A stretch of DNA of 64,000 nt, from the NCBI GenBank assembly GCA_030386875.1, contig CM059562.1:64726201-64790200 (forward strand), given 5' to 3'. The stretch is from Morinoia aosen. Taxonomy: Eukaryota; Arthropoda; Malacostraca; Amphipoda; Talitridae. The position numbers were made by a program, and so were the translations under genes. Each line of letters opens with the position of its first letter. Position 1 is the stretch's first letter. Below are positions 22,387-34,138 of the stretch, one piece after another. The notes under the pieces are model-generated. The model was given only the letters and a program-made list of their open reading frames with translations, had not been told where the DNA came from and did not search any database.

Positions 22387-23402
22387 TTAATGAACTGATG
22401 AAGGAGACCGCACCGATGAACGAATGCGTTCCAAGGAAACGTCATTCATCATATTAAAAGAGAATTTTATACCACATATCTTCGTTTAAATGGCCTTCAA
22501 ATTATTTCATTAGTAAAAGAAAACTTTTAGCTTTAGGAAAAGGTAAGTTTTTTAGTCAAAAACCCCTTCAGAGTAATAGTAAATCATTATTGTTTCCTGT
22601 GAACAAGACGTGAAAGAATACATCTATGTTATTCTTACCAGAATTAATTGCTTTTCGGCCTCGTACCAGACACAAATTTATGAAGTTTTGGTGACTAGTA
22701 TGAAGTTCATTAGTATGAAGTTTGGTGTTTTGCTTGGTGTGAGTAATTCAATTTTTATTTATTTGTTTTAAGTACACCAGTTTGATGTTCTGGTATCAAC
22801 AAAGTTTTGACAAATGTGATTGACAGGGTCACCAGCATTTACTGTGCCTAGGGCTAGGCACATAAATATAAATTTAAGATTTTAGATTGAACGTCTGTTT
22901 GGCCCTTTGACTCAGAAGGAGTAATAATCGGGTGCTCTACTGGCACCGAGGTTTTCAGGTAGTTGCACGAACTTTACCTCTGCAGGATAGTGAAAAACCA
23001 CGACTATTCTCACCTTTCTTTATTTGTGACTCTGAGGGGTGCCGTGGCCACGGTCCACTCATTGGGGTGAATCCGCTTCTAGAGGCTGGGTTCCGGATCC
23101 AGTCCTGGTGGCGTACTCCAACCGCGCGCGGCGGCTCGCGGGAGTCCGTTGTGGGTCCGATGGAGGACTTGAATGTGAGTATAGTTATCCGCTGATTCGG
23201 GTGATTAGAGCGGCTTAACATGTGGAGATGGCCGTAGTGGAATGGACGGTGAGAAGGAAAAGGTGAAGCCTGAACGCTTGAAGCGAGGCAATAGTGGGGG
23301 ATTGAAGTGTTCAACGAGAATTAGAAAGTCTCGAAAGAGGGTCTCGAAAGAGGCAGCACCTTGGTCTGGTTACTGCGTGTGGAGCCGTGTGGCTGAGCGA
23401 AT

Positions 23403-23460
23403 TTGAGGAACGTCTCAAGTGAATCTGAGGAAGGTCTCAAGTGAATCTGAGGAAGGTCTA
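23403..23460. repeat. 22-bp tandem repeat
   Basis: gtctcaagtgaatctgagga + ag repeats about 2.5 times. Confidence 0.9.
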
Positions 23461-24040
23461 GTTTTCGGCTCAATGGCGGGGGTTGAGGACTAGGTGGTTG
23501 TGTTTGTGTGTTGGCTCATCGGTCCTTCTGTGCGGGAAAGAGGCGCTCGGTTACTTGTTCAAGCACAGTTAGAGAGGGAGAACACTCGCTGCACAAGCCA
23601 GGCTGTGAACGACTGCTGATTCACATAATTGCCTCGGATCGAGGAGTCTCTATGCAACAACATTGTGGTGCGTTCTCCCTCAGGCTGCTTTACACTCCGG
23701 GCAGACTGTGAATATCTTTAGACTTTGTGGTATCTATGCCCGAAGTGAGTGCCTGAGGTGCAAACGAACCCGACAGGATTAGGAATACACAACTGGAATA
23801 AAAACCGTATTCTTGAGAAGATCGCCGACAGTATGACACACGAGGTAAATGATTACAGGTGGTGGTATAGTACACAAGGACGACTTGGACGACCGACGGT
23901 TGTCGGTAAGTCGCGTCGTGCGTGCCGTGGCGTAGCGGTGCGCCGTCGAGGTGGCGATGGAGGCCGTGAGGCTACTGCTTGCTGAACAGCCGAGACTAGT
24001 GAATGTCAGAGTCGCTGCGAGGAGAGTCGCAGGGAGAAGT

Positions 24041-24170
24041 CTTGTGTGAGCCGCTGCTGTAAGGAGGCTCTTTGGAAGACTTGTGTGAGCCGTTGCAGTG
24101 AGGGGCTCGTTGGAAGACTCGTGTGAGCCGTTGCAGTGAGGAGGCTCACAGGAAGAAGACTTGTGTGAAT
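24041..24170. repeat. ~39-bp tandem repeat, about three units
   Basis: Units start with ct(t/c)gtgtgagccg at 24,041, 24,080 and 24,118, with a partial unit at 24,160. Each continues through ttgcagtgaggnggctc. It lies inside the putative LTR, where tandem repeats are common in U3 regions. Confidence 0.85.
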
Positions 24171-24531
24171 ATCAGGGTTCCTGCGAGTGCACTGTGTGAG
24201 TTCTGCGAACTGAACTGTGCTTAGCGCGCAGCTCTTTATATAGGCCTGGTGGCGGCCGCACTGAACCGAGCTAGCCTCTGGTTAGCCGGCTCGGGGTGGC
24301 GCTTTTGAAGCAGTTGAGGCTGAGCTAAGCGTACGTGAGTGTTCCTAGGTGTCACCTGGCTGCTCGGTGCGCGCGGCTTGTAGAGGCTTGGTCCGCCACC
24401 CCAGCGCCAGATTTAAGCGCGGATTGGTCGTTTAGTAGGATTACTTCGAGGCTGTGAGGTGGCGCTTATGAGCTTGTGTGGTGGTGAGCGCGTACAGCTA
24501 GATGGTACCACCACAACATTAACCGTAATTC

Positions 24532-24545
24532 TGGCGCCCGAATAC
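24532..24545 (+). other. Possible tRNA primer-binding site
   Basis: tggcgcccgaat matches the start of lysine-type primer-binding sites of LTR retroelements and follows a possible LTR end by about a dozen bases. No downstream gag or pol survives. Confidence 0.3.
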
Positions 24546-24657
24546 GGCCGAATCATCTTAACACCCCAGAATCGGTGTTCAAGACAAACTGGTCATAAGC
24601 TCTATCTTGATATCAAGCAACAAACACAATGCTGATTTGGTTACCAGGTATTCTGGC

Positions 24658-24744
24658 AGTAACTAGCAAAATACATATAAAAATGAAGTAACTAGCAAAA
24701 TACACATGAAAATGGAGTAACTAGCAAAATATATATAAAAAGGC
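24658..24744. repeat. 29-bp tandem repeat, three units
   Basis: agtaactagcaaaatacata + taaaaatga starts at 24,658, 24,687 and 24,716. Confidence 0.92.
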
Positions 24745-25397
24745 GCAACAGTAAAAACAAACTCAAGATGGAAACAAAGTTACAGCAATTTAGCATAGGT
24801 TAGCAAACGCTCAATTAAATTCAAGGAACAATATTGACAAGATGGCGCAGTAAGCTTGAAGCTTGTGCCTAACTAACACTGGCACCGATAAAAACGGAGG
24901 ATGTTTCTAAGTTAATTACATGAATTGAGTTCTACAAAACGTTACATAAGTTGGAGTCTCTAGACACAATGAAACACTTAACATTAAACACTTGTTAAGG
25001 CCCCGATACACTGGCGTTCATGACTCGAGAAATTGTGGCAGTGGACCCGTCCGCCAGTTGAAGTTAGAACTAGCGACATGATACACTCAGCACGCAAGAT
25101 GAAGCACCGCGGAATGCAATGCAATGCGTCAGTCTGCCTCAGCGTGTCGTACGGGTAGGTGCGCGATTGCGACCAGCCGCATAGAGCGCAGGATTAAACC
25201 AAAGCGCACGTTGCGCTGTGCTTTAGCCTTTTGTAAGCGCTGCTTATCACATTCTGCAAGCGTCGAATTTTTTAAATGCGTCTATACAATTCAGTGTTCG
25301 AGTTTTGTCTACTCAGTTGCGGAGCAAGACATTGCTGCGCACCTCTCCCGTCAACGTTCAAATCGGTACTGCTAGTCGCAGTGACGACTGACGAGTC

Positions 25398-27945
25398 CAG
25401 TGTTGCCAATTTAGCATATTTTATGCTAAATTTAGCGTATTTTTGAGCTGTTCAGCATCGAAATTTGCTCATTTAGCATCTAGCATATTTTTTAGCTTGC
25501 GAAAACTAATTTTCAGCATAATTTTAGCATATTTTGAGCTCAACTTATATTCAAAACTGCAACGGAACGCGTTTGATCGGGTATGAAACGAGGTAACTAC
25601 GAGCCGGCCAGGCGCGCCACATATTCTTCGTTCGTCTGATCCTACCAATCAGTCTCGCGGTTGATTACGAATGATTCGTGTCTCCAACTGCAGTGCGTTG
25701 CCGGTTGCGGAAAATTTACATAACCATAAATTGGTGGTTGAGTTGATAGTGATGAATACGAACACTAAAATGAGTAAAGATCTTAAAAAATATTCACAAA
25801 AGTTTAGGAAAGAGTGGTTAAAAATGAAGGAGTTCAGTGCGTGGTTGTGCGAAGTACCGGGCGACAGTTCGAAGGCACATTGCAAGTTTTGCAGGTGTGA
25901 TATTGAAGCAAAGTTGAGTGTAATATCAAGGCACGCCGAAGCAAAAATACACACATCTGCTGTCCCACGTGAAGTGACCTCTTTGCAAAGCTTCTTCGCA
26001 CCGAAATCCAACGAAACAGCAAAAGTTGAAGGTTGCCTTGCTCTGTTCGTCTGCTGCCATTCATCGCTCAATTCCTGTGATCATTTAGTGGATCTATGTG
26101 AAACTGCAATCAAAGACAGTTCCGTGCTTTCAAAGGCTAAAATGCATCGCGCTAAATGTACGGCAATCGTTAAAAACGTTCTTGGCGTTCACTTTGAAGA
26201 GGATTTGGTCACTGACATTGGAAGCAATAAATTTAGCCTGCTACTGGATGAAAACAATGACGTGTCGGTGTGCAAAATACTTGGAATTGCCATAATTTAC
26301 TTCAGCAGAAAACACAGAAAAGTTATTCATACATTTCTAAGTTTAACTGTTTTAGAAAAATGTGATGCTACGAGTATCGTTTCTGCTGTAAAACAAGAAC
26401 TGACAAGGCTGAAGCTAAACAGTAACAAGCTAGTTGGCGTTGGTACAGACAACGCTAGTGTAATGACTGGAGTCAACAATGGAGTATACCAACAGTTAAA
26501 AGCCGATGTTCCCGACTTAATCCTTATCAAATGCACTTGCCATTCTCTACAGTTGGCAGTTTCTCATGCTTCTGCTGAAGCTCTTCCAAGAAATCTTGAG
26601 TTTCTAATAGGGGAAACGTACAAATGGTTCGCCCATTCAGCGACAAGACAAATTGCCTACAAGCAGCTATATGAAACAATAAATGATAGCAGATCTCCTT
26701 TGAAAATTCTGAACAATTGCGCTACCCGATGGCTATCAATTGAGCCTGCAATAGCTAGAATTATCAATCAATGGCTTGAGTTGAGAACTCATTTTGGAAT
26801 TGCACGCTTATCAGAAAAATGTTACACGGCTGAAGCCTTGCATGACATGTACCAAGATGAAACGAACTTGCTATATATGTTGGCTCTACATCCAGTTCTG
26901 GTCCAAGTTCAGCAAGTGAATAAAGCATTCGAATCAAATGATGCTGACAAGACGAAACTCTTCGAAGATCTTACTCGATTAATCAAATCAATTGCTAGAC
27001 CATTGATGCTACAATCCAGCAAAGTGGATCCAATACATTCGGACATAGAGAGTCACTTGGATCCGGAACCAAGTCTTGGTTTTAGATTTGAAAGGAAAGT
27101 GACAGAATTGATTAGTGACAACAAAACAACTATAGATAAAGTGAAATGCATTAGAACCAGATCGCAAAAGTTTCTTCTGAGCCTCTTTCGACAACTGAAG
27201 CAGAGACTGCCCGAAAACATCAATGTTTTGAAGCAAATCTCGTCCTTTTCAGTTCAAAACACTTTGAAACATGTTAAAGATTCAGTCACCCCAATATTGC
27301 AAGTTATGCTCAACACTGATGAAGAAGTAGCTGCAGCTGAATTGCAGTATAATAATATTCATTTAAGCAGTTGGAACAATGTCTCTCAAACGGAAGAATT
27401 TTGGACTGAAGTTGATGCTCACAGAGACTCGTCTGGTAATAATCCATTCAAAGAGCTAGCCGACTGTGCTTTGAGTTAGTTAGTGTTACCTAACTCGAAT
27501 GCAGAAATTGAAAGGATATTCAGTTCCATGAACATTGTAAAAAGTAAATTAAGAAACAGAATGGAACTGCCTTTACTAAACGCAATCTTAAGAGTCAAGT
27601 ATGGCCTGAAACGTCATGGCAAATGCTGTCAAAACTACGAGCTGCCAGCTTCGACGATCAGATCAATTGGTACAATGGCAACGTACAGCAAAGAAGAACC
27701 GAGTACTAGCTCACTCGAAAGTGACGTTGTTGCCGTTTTCAATGACGAAACTGATTTAAGCTGCTAAAAAAATACTTTTAGAAGTATCATCATTCAAATA
27801 TGGACTTAGAAATTGGTAAGTTGATATTAATAATAGATTTTTATATAGCATATTTTTCAGCATATTTCCAGAAATTTATTAGCATATTTAGCATAACTTT
27901 TTCTCTGTTTTGGCATATTCTACAAAATTTCATTTGGCAACACTG
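25398..27945 (+). mobile_element. Near-complete hAT transposon
   Basis: The ends CAGTGTTGCCAAtttag and ...TTGGCAACACTG are 12-bp inverted repeats. Flanks are ctgacgag (left, with two extra bases before the TIR) and ctgacgac (right), an imperfect 8-bp duplication. Both subterminal regions (25,410-25,540 and 27,845-27,915) are dense in the word TTAGCATA and its complement, likely transposase-binding sites. Between them lies one transposase gene on the + strand with a single stop. At 2,548 bp this is close to a full-length autonomous element. Confidence 0.92.
25671..27767 (+). pseudogene. hAT transposase, intact except for one in-frame TAG
   Basis: The frame runs 602 codons to a TAG at 27,477-27,479 and continues in the same frame to 27,767 (about 698 codons in all). 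In order it has an N-terminal zinc finger (C71, C74, H88, H94), an RNase-H-like catalytic domain with D193 in LLLDENND and D260 in GVGTDNASVMTG, the CTCHSLQLAV block (288-297), the CATRW block (350-354), and the C-terminal dimerisation motif NSNAEIERIFSSM just after the stop. The likely start is an internal Met such as M28 or M34. The stop would remove the dimerisation motif needed for activity. Otherwise the frame shows little decay, so the insertion is young. Confidence 0.93.
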
Positions 27946-28094
27946 CTGACGACCGTCCTAATCCAGACATGCTCGGATCGCTGAAAGCTCGGTGGCCACT
28001 CTGCCAACTGGCTGGTGTGCAGGCATGGGAGGCACATTGAGAGGCGTGCTGGCGGTTATCACCGCGATTTTTGCCTAGTGTATCGGGGCCTTTA

Positions 28095-28394
28095 CTTACA
28101 TATGCCCATCTGGGACCCAAGCACAACACTCAGACGGATCTCTCACGTGAATGACGCACTCTGCCCGGAGACCTGGCCTCATATACGCAAGATAACCGGA
28201 AACTTGCGAAATGGTTCTACATCAAAACACATGAGTGCTAATTTTTGGAAATGTCGAAGTATTTTTGGTTCAAATTTTAATCGATTTCGCGTCATGTTAA
28301 ATGAATTATGTTATCTAAAATTTTTACGAATGATTGTGTTAATTTTTTTAATTTTTAGAAGATTGTTTTAATAATTTATGAAACTTAGGCTGAA
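28095..28394. other. Non-coding spacer
   Basis: Sequence between the Harbinger-like target duplication and the first complete SINE. No features were recognised. Confidence 0.5.
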
Positions 28395-28693
28395 GTGCTC
28401 GCGGTGGCACAGCGGTTAAGGGATCGGACTTGTATGTTGGAGTCGCGGGTTCGTATCCCGGAACTGGCGCTGCGATTTTCCCCGTTGGGTATGAGAGAAA
28501 GCTCAAGCCCAATACCCCACTCGACCCAGGTGTCGGAAATGGGTACCGGGTTTACGGGGGAACCGTCATGGTGTCCTATATATAGTGTTAGTTATAAGAC
28601 ATTTGAAAAACCAATGCTTAAGATCATTTTTATCAGGCTTGATTGGAAATAAAGCATCCCAAAGATGCCGATGTTTGTTGTTTGTTTGTTGTT
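28395..28693 (+). mobile_element. tRNA-derived SINE, head type 1
   Basis: The head has an RNA polymerase III A box (tggcacagcggttaagg) and B box (gggttcgtatccc). The body follows: gcgattttccccgttgggta, the cccaggtgtcggaaatgggt block, a tatatatag and gttagttataag segment, and a tail ending cttgattggaaataaagcat...gatgcc with a short inverted repeat. It ends in a tttgttg-rich tail. Same head and body as 33,838-34,128. Confidence 0.88.
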
Positions 28694-29130
28694 AAAGTGC
28701 GGCTGAGGGCGTTCACTACAAATTCACCTTGTATAAACAATTTAAGCAATTTAAACAATTTATTTACCACAGGAGATACAGAGGTAGAATGTTTCTTAAG
28801 TCTAATACAATGGTCAGAGTTGAGTATAGCTACCTGTGGGCCCGAATAAGTTCAGCGACTTCTAGGGCATCCTACCATTACATTATTCTAGGGCGTACAA
28901 TAATGTTTAACCTAATTCACTTAGCCTAGTTTCGCATTAGACTGATCAACAGGATAATGAACTCGATATTGATGTTTAATTTTACAATATAGGTCATATG
29001 GACAAGATTTAACAGTATATTCGATAACGATATGGGAGCAGACTGAAAACCGGCGATATTACTCATGGCAAATTGCATTATTAGGACCAGACATGTAGGA
29101 GGCAGGATTTGACTTGGTGATCTTACACGA

Positions 29131-32120
29131 CTAGTATTCTGATAAGAAGTGAGACTCAAGATTTCTTTTAAATACCTTGTAAGAATTACTTTCACGGATC
29201 TCCGCAGGTATTGAGTTCCAGGTTTTAGTTCCAACGAATAGTATACTATGTTGCGAGCGGGCCTTTGAATAATAAGGAAGCATGAATTTACTTTTATTTC
29301 GTGTTAAATGGTCGTGATGACCAGTTTGCGCAGTTAATAACTGTTGAAGGCTATTTTCGCCATCATTAGCTAATGTTTTGTAGATGAAATTGCAGATGGA
29401 GATTTTGTAGAGATCCGAGAGTTTAAGTATTTGTAAATTTTTGAATGAATCATTTGTGTGAGCATTATATTCTAGGTTCTTTACCGCTCTGATGGCTCTT
29501 TTTTGCAGAGTAAAAATTATATTGGTTTTATTTTTATCAGTTCCATGCCATGCTTTTATTCCGTATTGAAGGTATGGTGAAATGAGCGTTCGATAAAGCA
29601 TTAGTAAGGCAGTTTCAGGCAGGAAATTTTTAACTTTATTCAGGATTCCGATTGATTTTGATAATTTAGAACTAATATGAGTGATGTGCTCTTTGAAGGT
29701 CAGATGTTTATCTATTATGATGCCCAGAAATTTACATGAGTTGGTTTCTTTGATTTCACCTTCGCCAATTTAAATGGATGGTAGAGATATATTTTTCTTG
29801 TATGAGAACGTAATATAATTTGTTTTATCGATATTGAGGCTTATTTTATTAGCTTTAAGCCACAGTGAAACCTTATGGAGTTCATTATTTATACTCTCCG
29901 CAATCGTAGTGGGATTTTCGTTCGGAAGGACCGCAGAAAGCGTACTGTCATCGGCAAAAAAGTATGAATTTAAAAAATGATGTAGATTTAATAATATCAT
30001 TGATAAAAATCAGAAAAAGGAGAGACCCAAGAACAGATCCTTGTGGAACTCCATGGCTAATTTTCTGTGGGTCCGATTTTGCGTCGTCAATGACAACGTA
30101 TTGCTTCCGATTTGTTAGGTATGATCTGAACCAATCATGGGCAACCCCACGAATGCCATAACAATGAAGTTTCGAGAGTAATATGTTATGGTCCACACAA
30201 TCGAATGCCTTTCGAAAGTCAAGAAATACAGAGAAGACAGTCTTTCCGTTATCTATATTAGAATAAAGGAATTGTAAATGATTTAATATTGCCTGTGTGG
30301 TTGATTTTTTACAGCGAAAGCCGTATTGTTTATCATAGAGAAATGATTTTTGTTCAAAATAAGAGTACACTTTTTTATACATAATTTTCTCGAATACCTT
30401 GCTAATAATTGGTAACATGGAGATAGGTCGATAATTGTTCACACAGGTTTTTTCACCATTTTTAAAGATAGGGGTTACTCAAGAAACTTTGAGGGAGTTC
30501 GGGAAAGTGCCTAGTATGAGAGACTGGTTAATAATATTGGATATCAGCGGGGCCACAATATCAGCAATTATTTTAAGTATTTTAGTTGGAAACGTTTGTA
30601 ACCCACTCGATTTATTTTTCATGTTGTTTATGCACGCAATTACATCGGAGGAGTTTGTAGGCGTAAAGAAAAAGGAGTTGTGTTCTCGAATATGATCCAT
30701 AAATTCCAGGTGATCAGTAGGTTCACTTGGAATACCATTGGCTGTAGTTTTCCCTACGTATACAAAGAAGTTGTTGAAGAGATTAGCAATTTTATTCTTC
30801 TCATGGTATTTTACATTATCTTGAGTGATATATCCAATTTTATTTTTTTCGGCGTTATTCGGTTTATAACAAGAGTTAAGGAGGCGCCAAGTCTTTTTAA
30901 CGTCAGCTTTGAATTGAGTAAACTTGAGGGTAAAGTAGCTCTTTTTTGATGTTCATATCTGGTTTGTCACATAGTTTCTGAATCGGTTATATGTTTCTCT
31001 AGATATTCGCCCTTCGCAAAGGAGGGCTAGGTACGCTTGGCGTTTCTTTATATTTATCACGATGTCTCTAGTAATCCAGGGCTTTTGTTTATTTTTCGGG
31101 GTAACTGTACGAGTCACAATTGGGCAACACTGATTGTATGCGTTCATTATAGTTTCAGTCAACTTTACTACTGATTCATCAATGCTCCTTGCATTATTGT
31201 TTTGTTGGGTGATGTGCAATGTTGGCATTAAATCTTCTAGAACGGTGCGCATTTCTTCTAAATTTGATTCGTTTATTTTACGATATGAGTAAGTTTCAGC
31301 CCGTGCTTTGGTGCACGCAAGATAGACATTTTTCTTAATAAGAAAAACTGGAAAATGATCTGATAAGTCAGAAGTAATTATTCCAGCAAGAAAATCACTT
31401 GGGTCTGTCATAAAGATATTGTCAAGCAGCGTGGCACATTCTGAGGTTATTCGTGTTGGCTTTGTGATGATCGGAAGGAAAGATTTAGAATGAAATGCAT
31501 TTAAGATAAGAGATTGGTTCATAGCTTTCATGTTTCAGCAAATCATAGTTGAAGTCACCGCATATTATTATGTCATTGTAGAAGGACCTGTTGAACTGAG
31601 AAATAATTCGATTAAGCTCATTAAGGAAGGATATAGGACAGGCTGTAGGCGGCCTATACACCGTTCCAAGCACAATTCGTTTGCCATCTCTAGACAGTTC
31701 TACGAATAATGATTCTATATGATCCTGATTCAGTGTTGCACTTGCTATGATTCTCGAATCCATGTGCTTAGAAATGTATGTACTGATGCCCCCGCCTCGC
31801 TTGTTTTTTCGTAGCGAATGGTAACTATGATAATTTTCAAATTTAATCATGTCTTTGGTCGAGTCATCTAGCCAGCTTTCGGTGAAGCTAATCACATCTA
31901 AGGTATACTTAAGTTCAGTAATCTCTTCCAATTTTGGATAGAGTGACCTACAGTTCCAACACAGTAGCGAAAACTCCTGCCGGGTTATTCGTATAGATTC
32001 GTTGAATTTTGATATATTAGTATATCTTCAGTTTTCAGAGTCGTTTAGGTTTGGAAATATTCTGTTCAAATGATTGAGATCCGGGTCGATTTCATCTAAT
32101 ATATCAGCGTGATCAGTCAT
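29131..32120 (-). pseudogene. LINE family A ORF2: AP endonuclease + reverse transcriptase (broken)
   Basis: The start is the ATG at 32,120. An in-frame TGA comes about 29 codons later. Then follow the endonuclease (LLCWNCRSLYPKLEEI, TESWLDD, KNKRGGGISTYI, VYRPP, ICGDFNYDLL) and, after frameshifts, the RT: NNYRPISMLPIISK, FLDFRKAFDCVDH, HGVPQGSVLG and FFADDST near 29,950. The C-terminal domain (29,601-29,131) includes LISPYLQYGIKAWHG and TKTWNSIPAEIRES. Frameshifts lie near 31,500, 30,950-30,700, 30,450, 29,970 and 29,770-29,600. The original product made and inserted cDNA by target-primed reverse transcription. This copy cannot. Confidence 0.9.
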
Positions 32121-32768
32121 TCAAAATTAGTAAACAGTAGGCAGTAAGTACTATTGTACAACTTAAAACGAAATACAGAGTCAAGATTAAAAGGATATAT
32201 CTATCTAAAAACTAGCTTAGAAAGTATAGAAAAGAGTAAGAAATCTAGCGTGATTTCGTGGGTACACTCAATACTCAGTCAAGAGCGATTAATATTGGAG
32301 TTCAATATACAAAATTGATGCGTACAAATTGCTGAAGGCGTTGTTACAAAGTTCACATACAACAGGTAATAAGTTAAAAAAAAATAAAAATAAATAGAAA
32401 AAATTTAGCGACGATGATAATCTAATCAGCTAATATGTTTTACACATAATAATAGTTTGTTGGTTAAAAATTACATACAATTTACGAGGAAAGGTGAACA
32501 AGGTGGATATCAATATTCCATCATAATATTGGTAGGTACAAATTGCTGATGGTGTTGTTGCAATTTCCAATACAGTTGTCATAAATGTTCATGTATATCT
32601 GTCATAATATTGTCAAAATTGAGGTAAAACTGCCGTATATATCTTTAGAGGTTGGAACTGATTCATGACATGAAGTTATGCAGTTTGAAGATCTAGTGTA
32701 AAGTTATAGAATTCGAGGCGTTATTGGCATACGAGTATATAATTTGACACAGGTACATGTTTTGATAC

Positions 32769-33605
32769 CTAATTGAGGTGAACACCCAAGACCTGATTCG
32801 ATGATTTATCCAGTTGCCGCATCAGGTATTGGTCGAGCTCTTCTGGCGTGTTAATCTGACGTCTCGAGTCCGGTTGTCCAGGGATGAATGCGAAGATGTT
32901 TCCATCTTGGGTCCTCGGGGTTCCGATTTTTTCCGTGAAATTTCTCTTGGCTACTCTCAAGGTGTACATGATCTTGGCCCGTGAAGGTATTTGATATTCA
33001 TTTATATAGAACGTTGGTTTATTTACTCGGCAGGCAGAGAGAATTTCACGTTTTTTGTTGTAATGTTTCAGTTCGAAAGCGATGTTTCTTCGATCCTCGT
33101 TTCCACTTAGTGGTTTTCTTCCCATTCTGTTAGCTGACGTGATGTCAGCATCACTGAGGTCGATGTTGATGTCCTTCATAATTTTGCAGACTGTTTCTTT
33201 GCAATTTTCGTTGTTGTGTGAATGAGGTAGTTCCCCCCCGGAAATGACGAGAGTACATTTTCTATCTTCCAGGTCTCGGCACTGATCATTTTTTTCCAAG
33301 CGATCGAGACGTGACTCCAAGCTTTGTATTTTTTCATTCTGCTCTTCAATAATTTGTTTGTGTTCTGCTTCTTTTCCTGCTATTGTTTCAGATAGTGTTT
33401 TAAGGTCGCTTATTTCACTTTTCATTTCGTCAATATCATTATTAAATTTTGTCATCACTGAGTCGAAATATTTTATTAGAACAGATACCACTTCTTTGCA
33501 GTCTTGCGTTAGGCTAGACACATCAGGATATTGACCAAACTTTGGTTGATATTCACAGCTGTTATTGCAGCTGCTGATGTTGTTGCGTTGCTTCCTCGGT
33601 CCCAT
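32769..33605 (-). CDS. LINE family A ORF1 protein (coiled coil + RRM-like), intact
   Basis: An uninterrupted 278-codon frame starts MGPRKQRNN. Residues ~45-108 show heptad-rich coiled-coil composition (FDSVMTKFNNDIDEMKSEIS, then EEQNEKIQSLESRLDRLE). Residues ~116-190 resemble the RRM-like domain of LINE ORF1 proteins (KCTLVISGG ... ITSANRMGRK ... RNIAFELKHYNKKREI). Residues ~195-278 fit the C-terminal domain. Such proteins trimerise on LINE RNA as nucleic-acid chaperones. It stands immediately upstream of ORF2, as expected. That it is open while ORF2 is broken may be chance or recent decay. Confidence 0.85.
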   Translation of the reverse strand: MGPRKQRNNISSCNNSCEYQPKFGQYPDVSSLTQDCKEVVSVLIKYFDSVMTKFNNDIDEMKSEISDLKTLSETIAGKEAEHKQIIEEQNEKIQSLESRLDRLEKNDQCRDLEDRKCTLVISGGELPHSHNNENCKETVCKIMKDINIDLSDADITSANRMGRKPLSGNEDRRNIAFELKHYNKKREILSACRVNKPTFYINEYQIPSRAKIMYTLRVAKRNFTEKIGTPRTQDGNIFAFIPGQPDSRRQINTPEELDQYLMRQLDKSSNQVLGVHLN

Positions 33606-33660
33606 CTTGTAAGTTTAGAGAGTTGGCTTTCTTGTATAAACGAGGGTTGAACACCTTCAC

Positions 33661-33837
33661 ACTTTATGAGGGAATATTTTATTCTTAGTTTGATGATTTT
33701 TATGTTGATATCACATTTGAATCCTCATGGCGAGAGAGGGTACCCATTCATGCTAGAAGTACATTCTTTCTAACAATAGGCACTTTGTTTCGGAGCGAGC
33801 GGAGCGAGCGCAACGCACATCCTCACCATATGGCTCT
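33661..33837. other. Short spacer between LINE A and a SINE
   Basis: AT-rich sequence followed by gagcgagcggagcgagcg. The phrase tggctctccg is duplicated at the SINE start. No gene. Confidence 0.4.
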
Positions 33838-34128
33838 CCGTGGCTCTCCGTGGCACAGCGGTTAAGGGATCGGACTTGTATGCTGGAAGTCGCGGGTTCG
33901 TTCCCAGCGCTGGCGCGGAGATTTTCCCCGTTGGATATAAGGGAAAGCTCAAGCACAATACCCCACTCAACCCAGGTGTCGGAAATGGGTACCGGCTTTA
34001 CGGGGGAACCGTCATGGTGTCCTATATATAGGGTTAGTTATAAGACATTTGAAAAACCAATGCTGAGATCATATGTATCAGGCTTGATTGGAAATAAAGC
34101 ATCCCAAAGATGCCGATGTTAACCTTTA
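33838..34128 (+). mobile_element. tRNA-derived SINE, head type 1 (second copy)
   Basis: Very similar to 28,395-28,693: A box tggcacagcggttaagg, B box gggttcgttccc, then the same body and the cttgattggaaataaagcat tail with the gcatcccaaagatgc hairpin. Confidence 0.88.
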
Positions 34129-34138
34129 ACCTATATGG

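Larger units (their letters stand above)
22387..24540 (+). other. GC-rich non-coding tract; part may be a solo LTR
   Basis: From ~22,900 the sequence becomes much more GC-rich than the rest of the window, and no protein is recognised. The end has LTR-like marks: a TATA-type tttatata at 24,236-24,243, an LTR-like terminus ...ccaccacaaca at ~24,518, and tggcgcccgaat at 24,532, which resembles a tRNA primer-binding site. A weak inverse of that end (ggtggtggta) lies near 23,861, so an LTR of ~0.65 kb is possible. No gag/pol or second LTR was found. Confidence 0.35.
24998..28091. mobile_element. Harbinger-like MITE (TTA target duplication) split by a hAT
   Basis: The ends AGGCCCCGATACACTGG and the complement of AGGCCCCGATACACTAGG are near-perfect inverted repeats. 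Both are flanked by TTA (24,995-24,997 and 28,092-28,094). A 3-bp TTA/TWA duplication is characteristic of PIF/Harbinger-type elements. Without the internal hAT (25,398-27,945) the element is about 546 bp and has no recognisable gene. Classification rests on the duplication length and TIR only. Confidence 0.7.
28735..33660 (-). mobile_element. Non-LTR retrotransposon, family A (two ORFs, CR1/Jockey-like)
   Basis: Reading the minus strand there is a short 5' region, ORF1 (33,605 to 32,769), a ~0.65 kb inter-ORF region, ORF2 with endonuclease and reverse transcriptase (32,120 to 29,131), and a 3' region ending in a repetitive tail of aaattg(c/t)tt units near 28,737-28,767. A related 3' end occurs at ~47,530-47,580 in the opposite orientation. 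The element looks nearly full length, but ORF2 is broken. RT motifs such as HGVPQGSVLG and FADD place it in the CR1/Jockey group, and I do not assign a finer clade. Confidence 0.88.

Noticed and set aside
22932-23314. Overlapping frames of 87 and 119 codons in the GC-rich tract
   Set aside because: High GC lowers stop frequency, and the two strands are equally open. No family motif is visible.
28395-28475. Functional tRNA gene
   Set aside because: A and B boxes are present, but the cloverleaf is poor and the sequence continues into a SINE body repeated elsewhere.
30435-30949. Plus-strand frames of 86 and 89 codons
   Set aside because: They are antisense to the LINE A reverse transcriptase on the minus strand.
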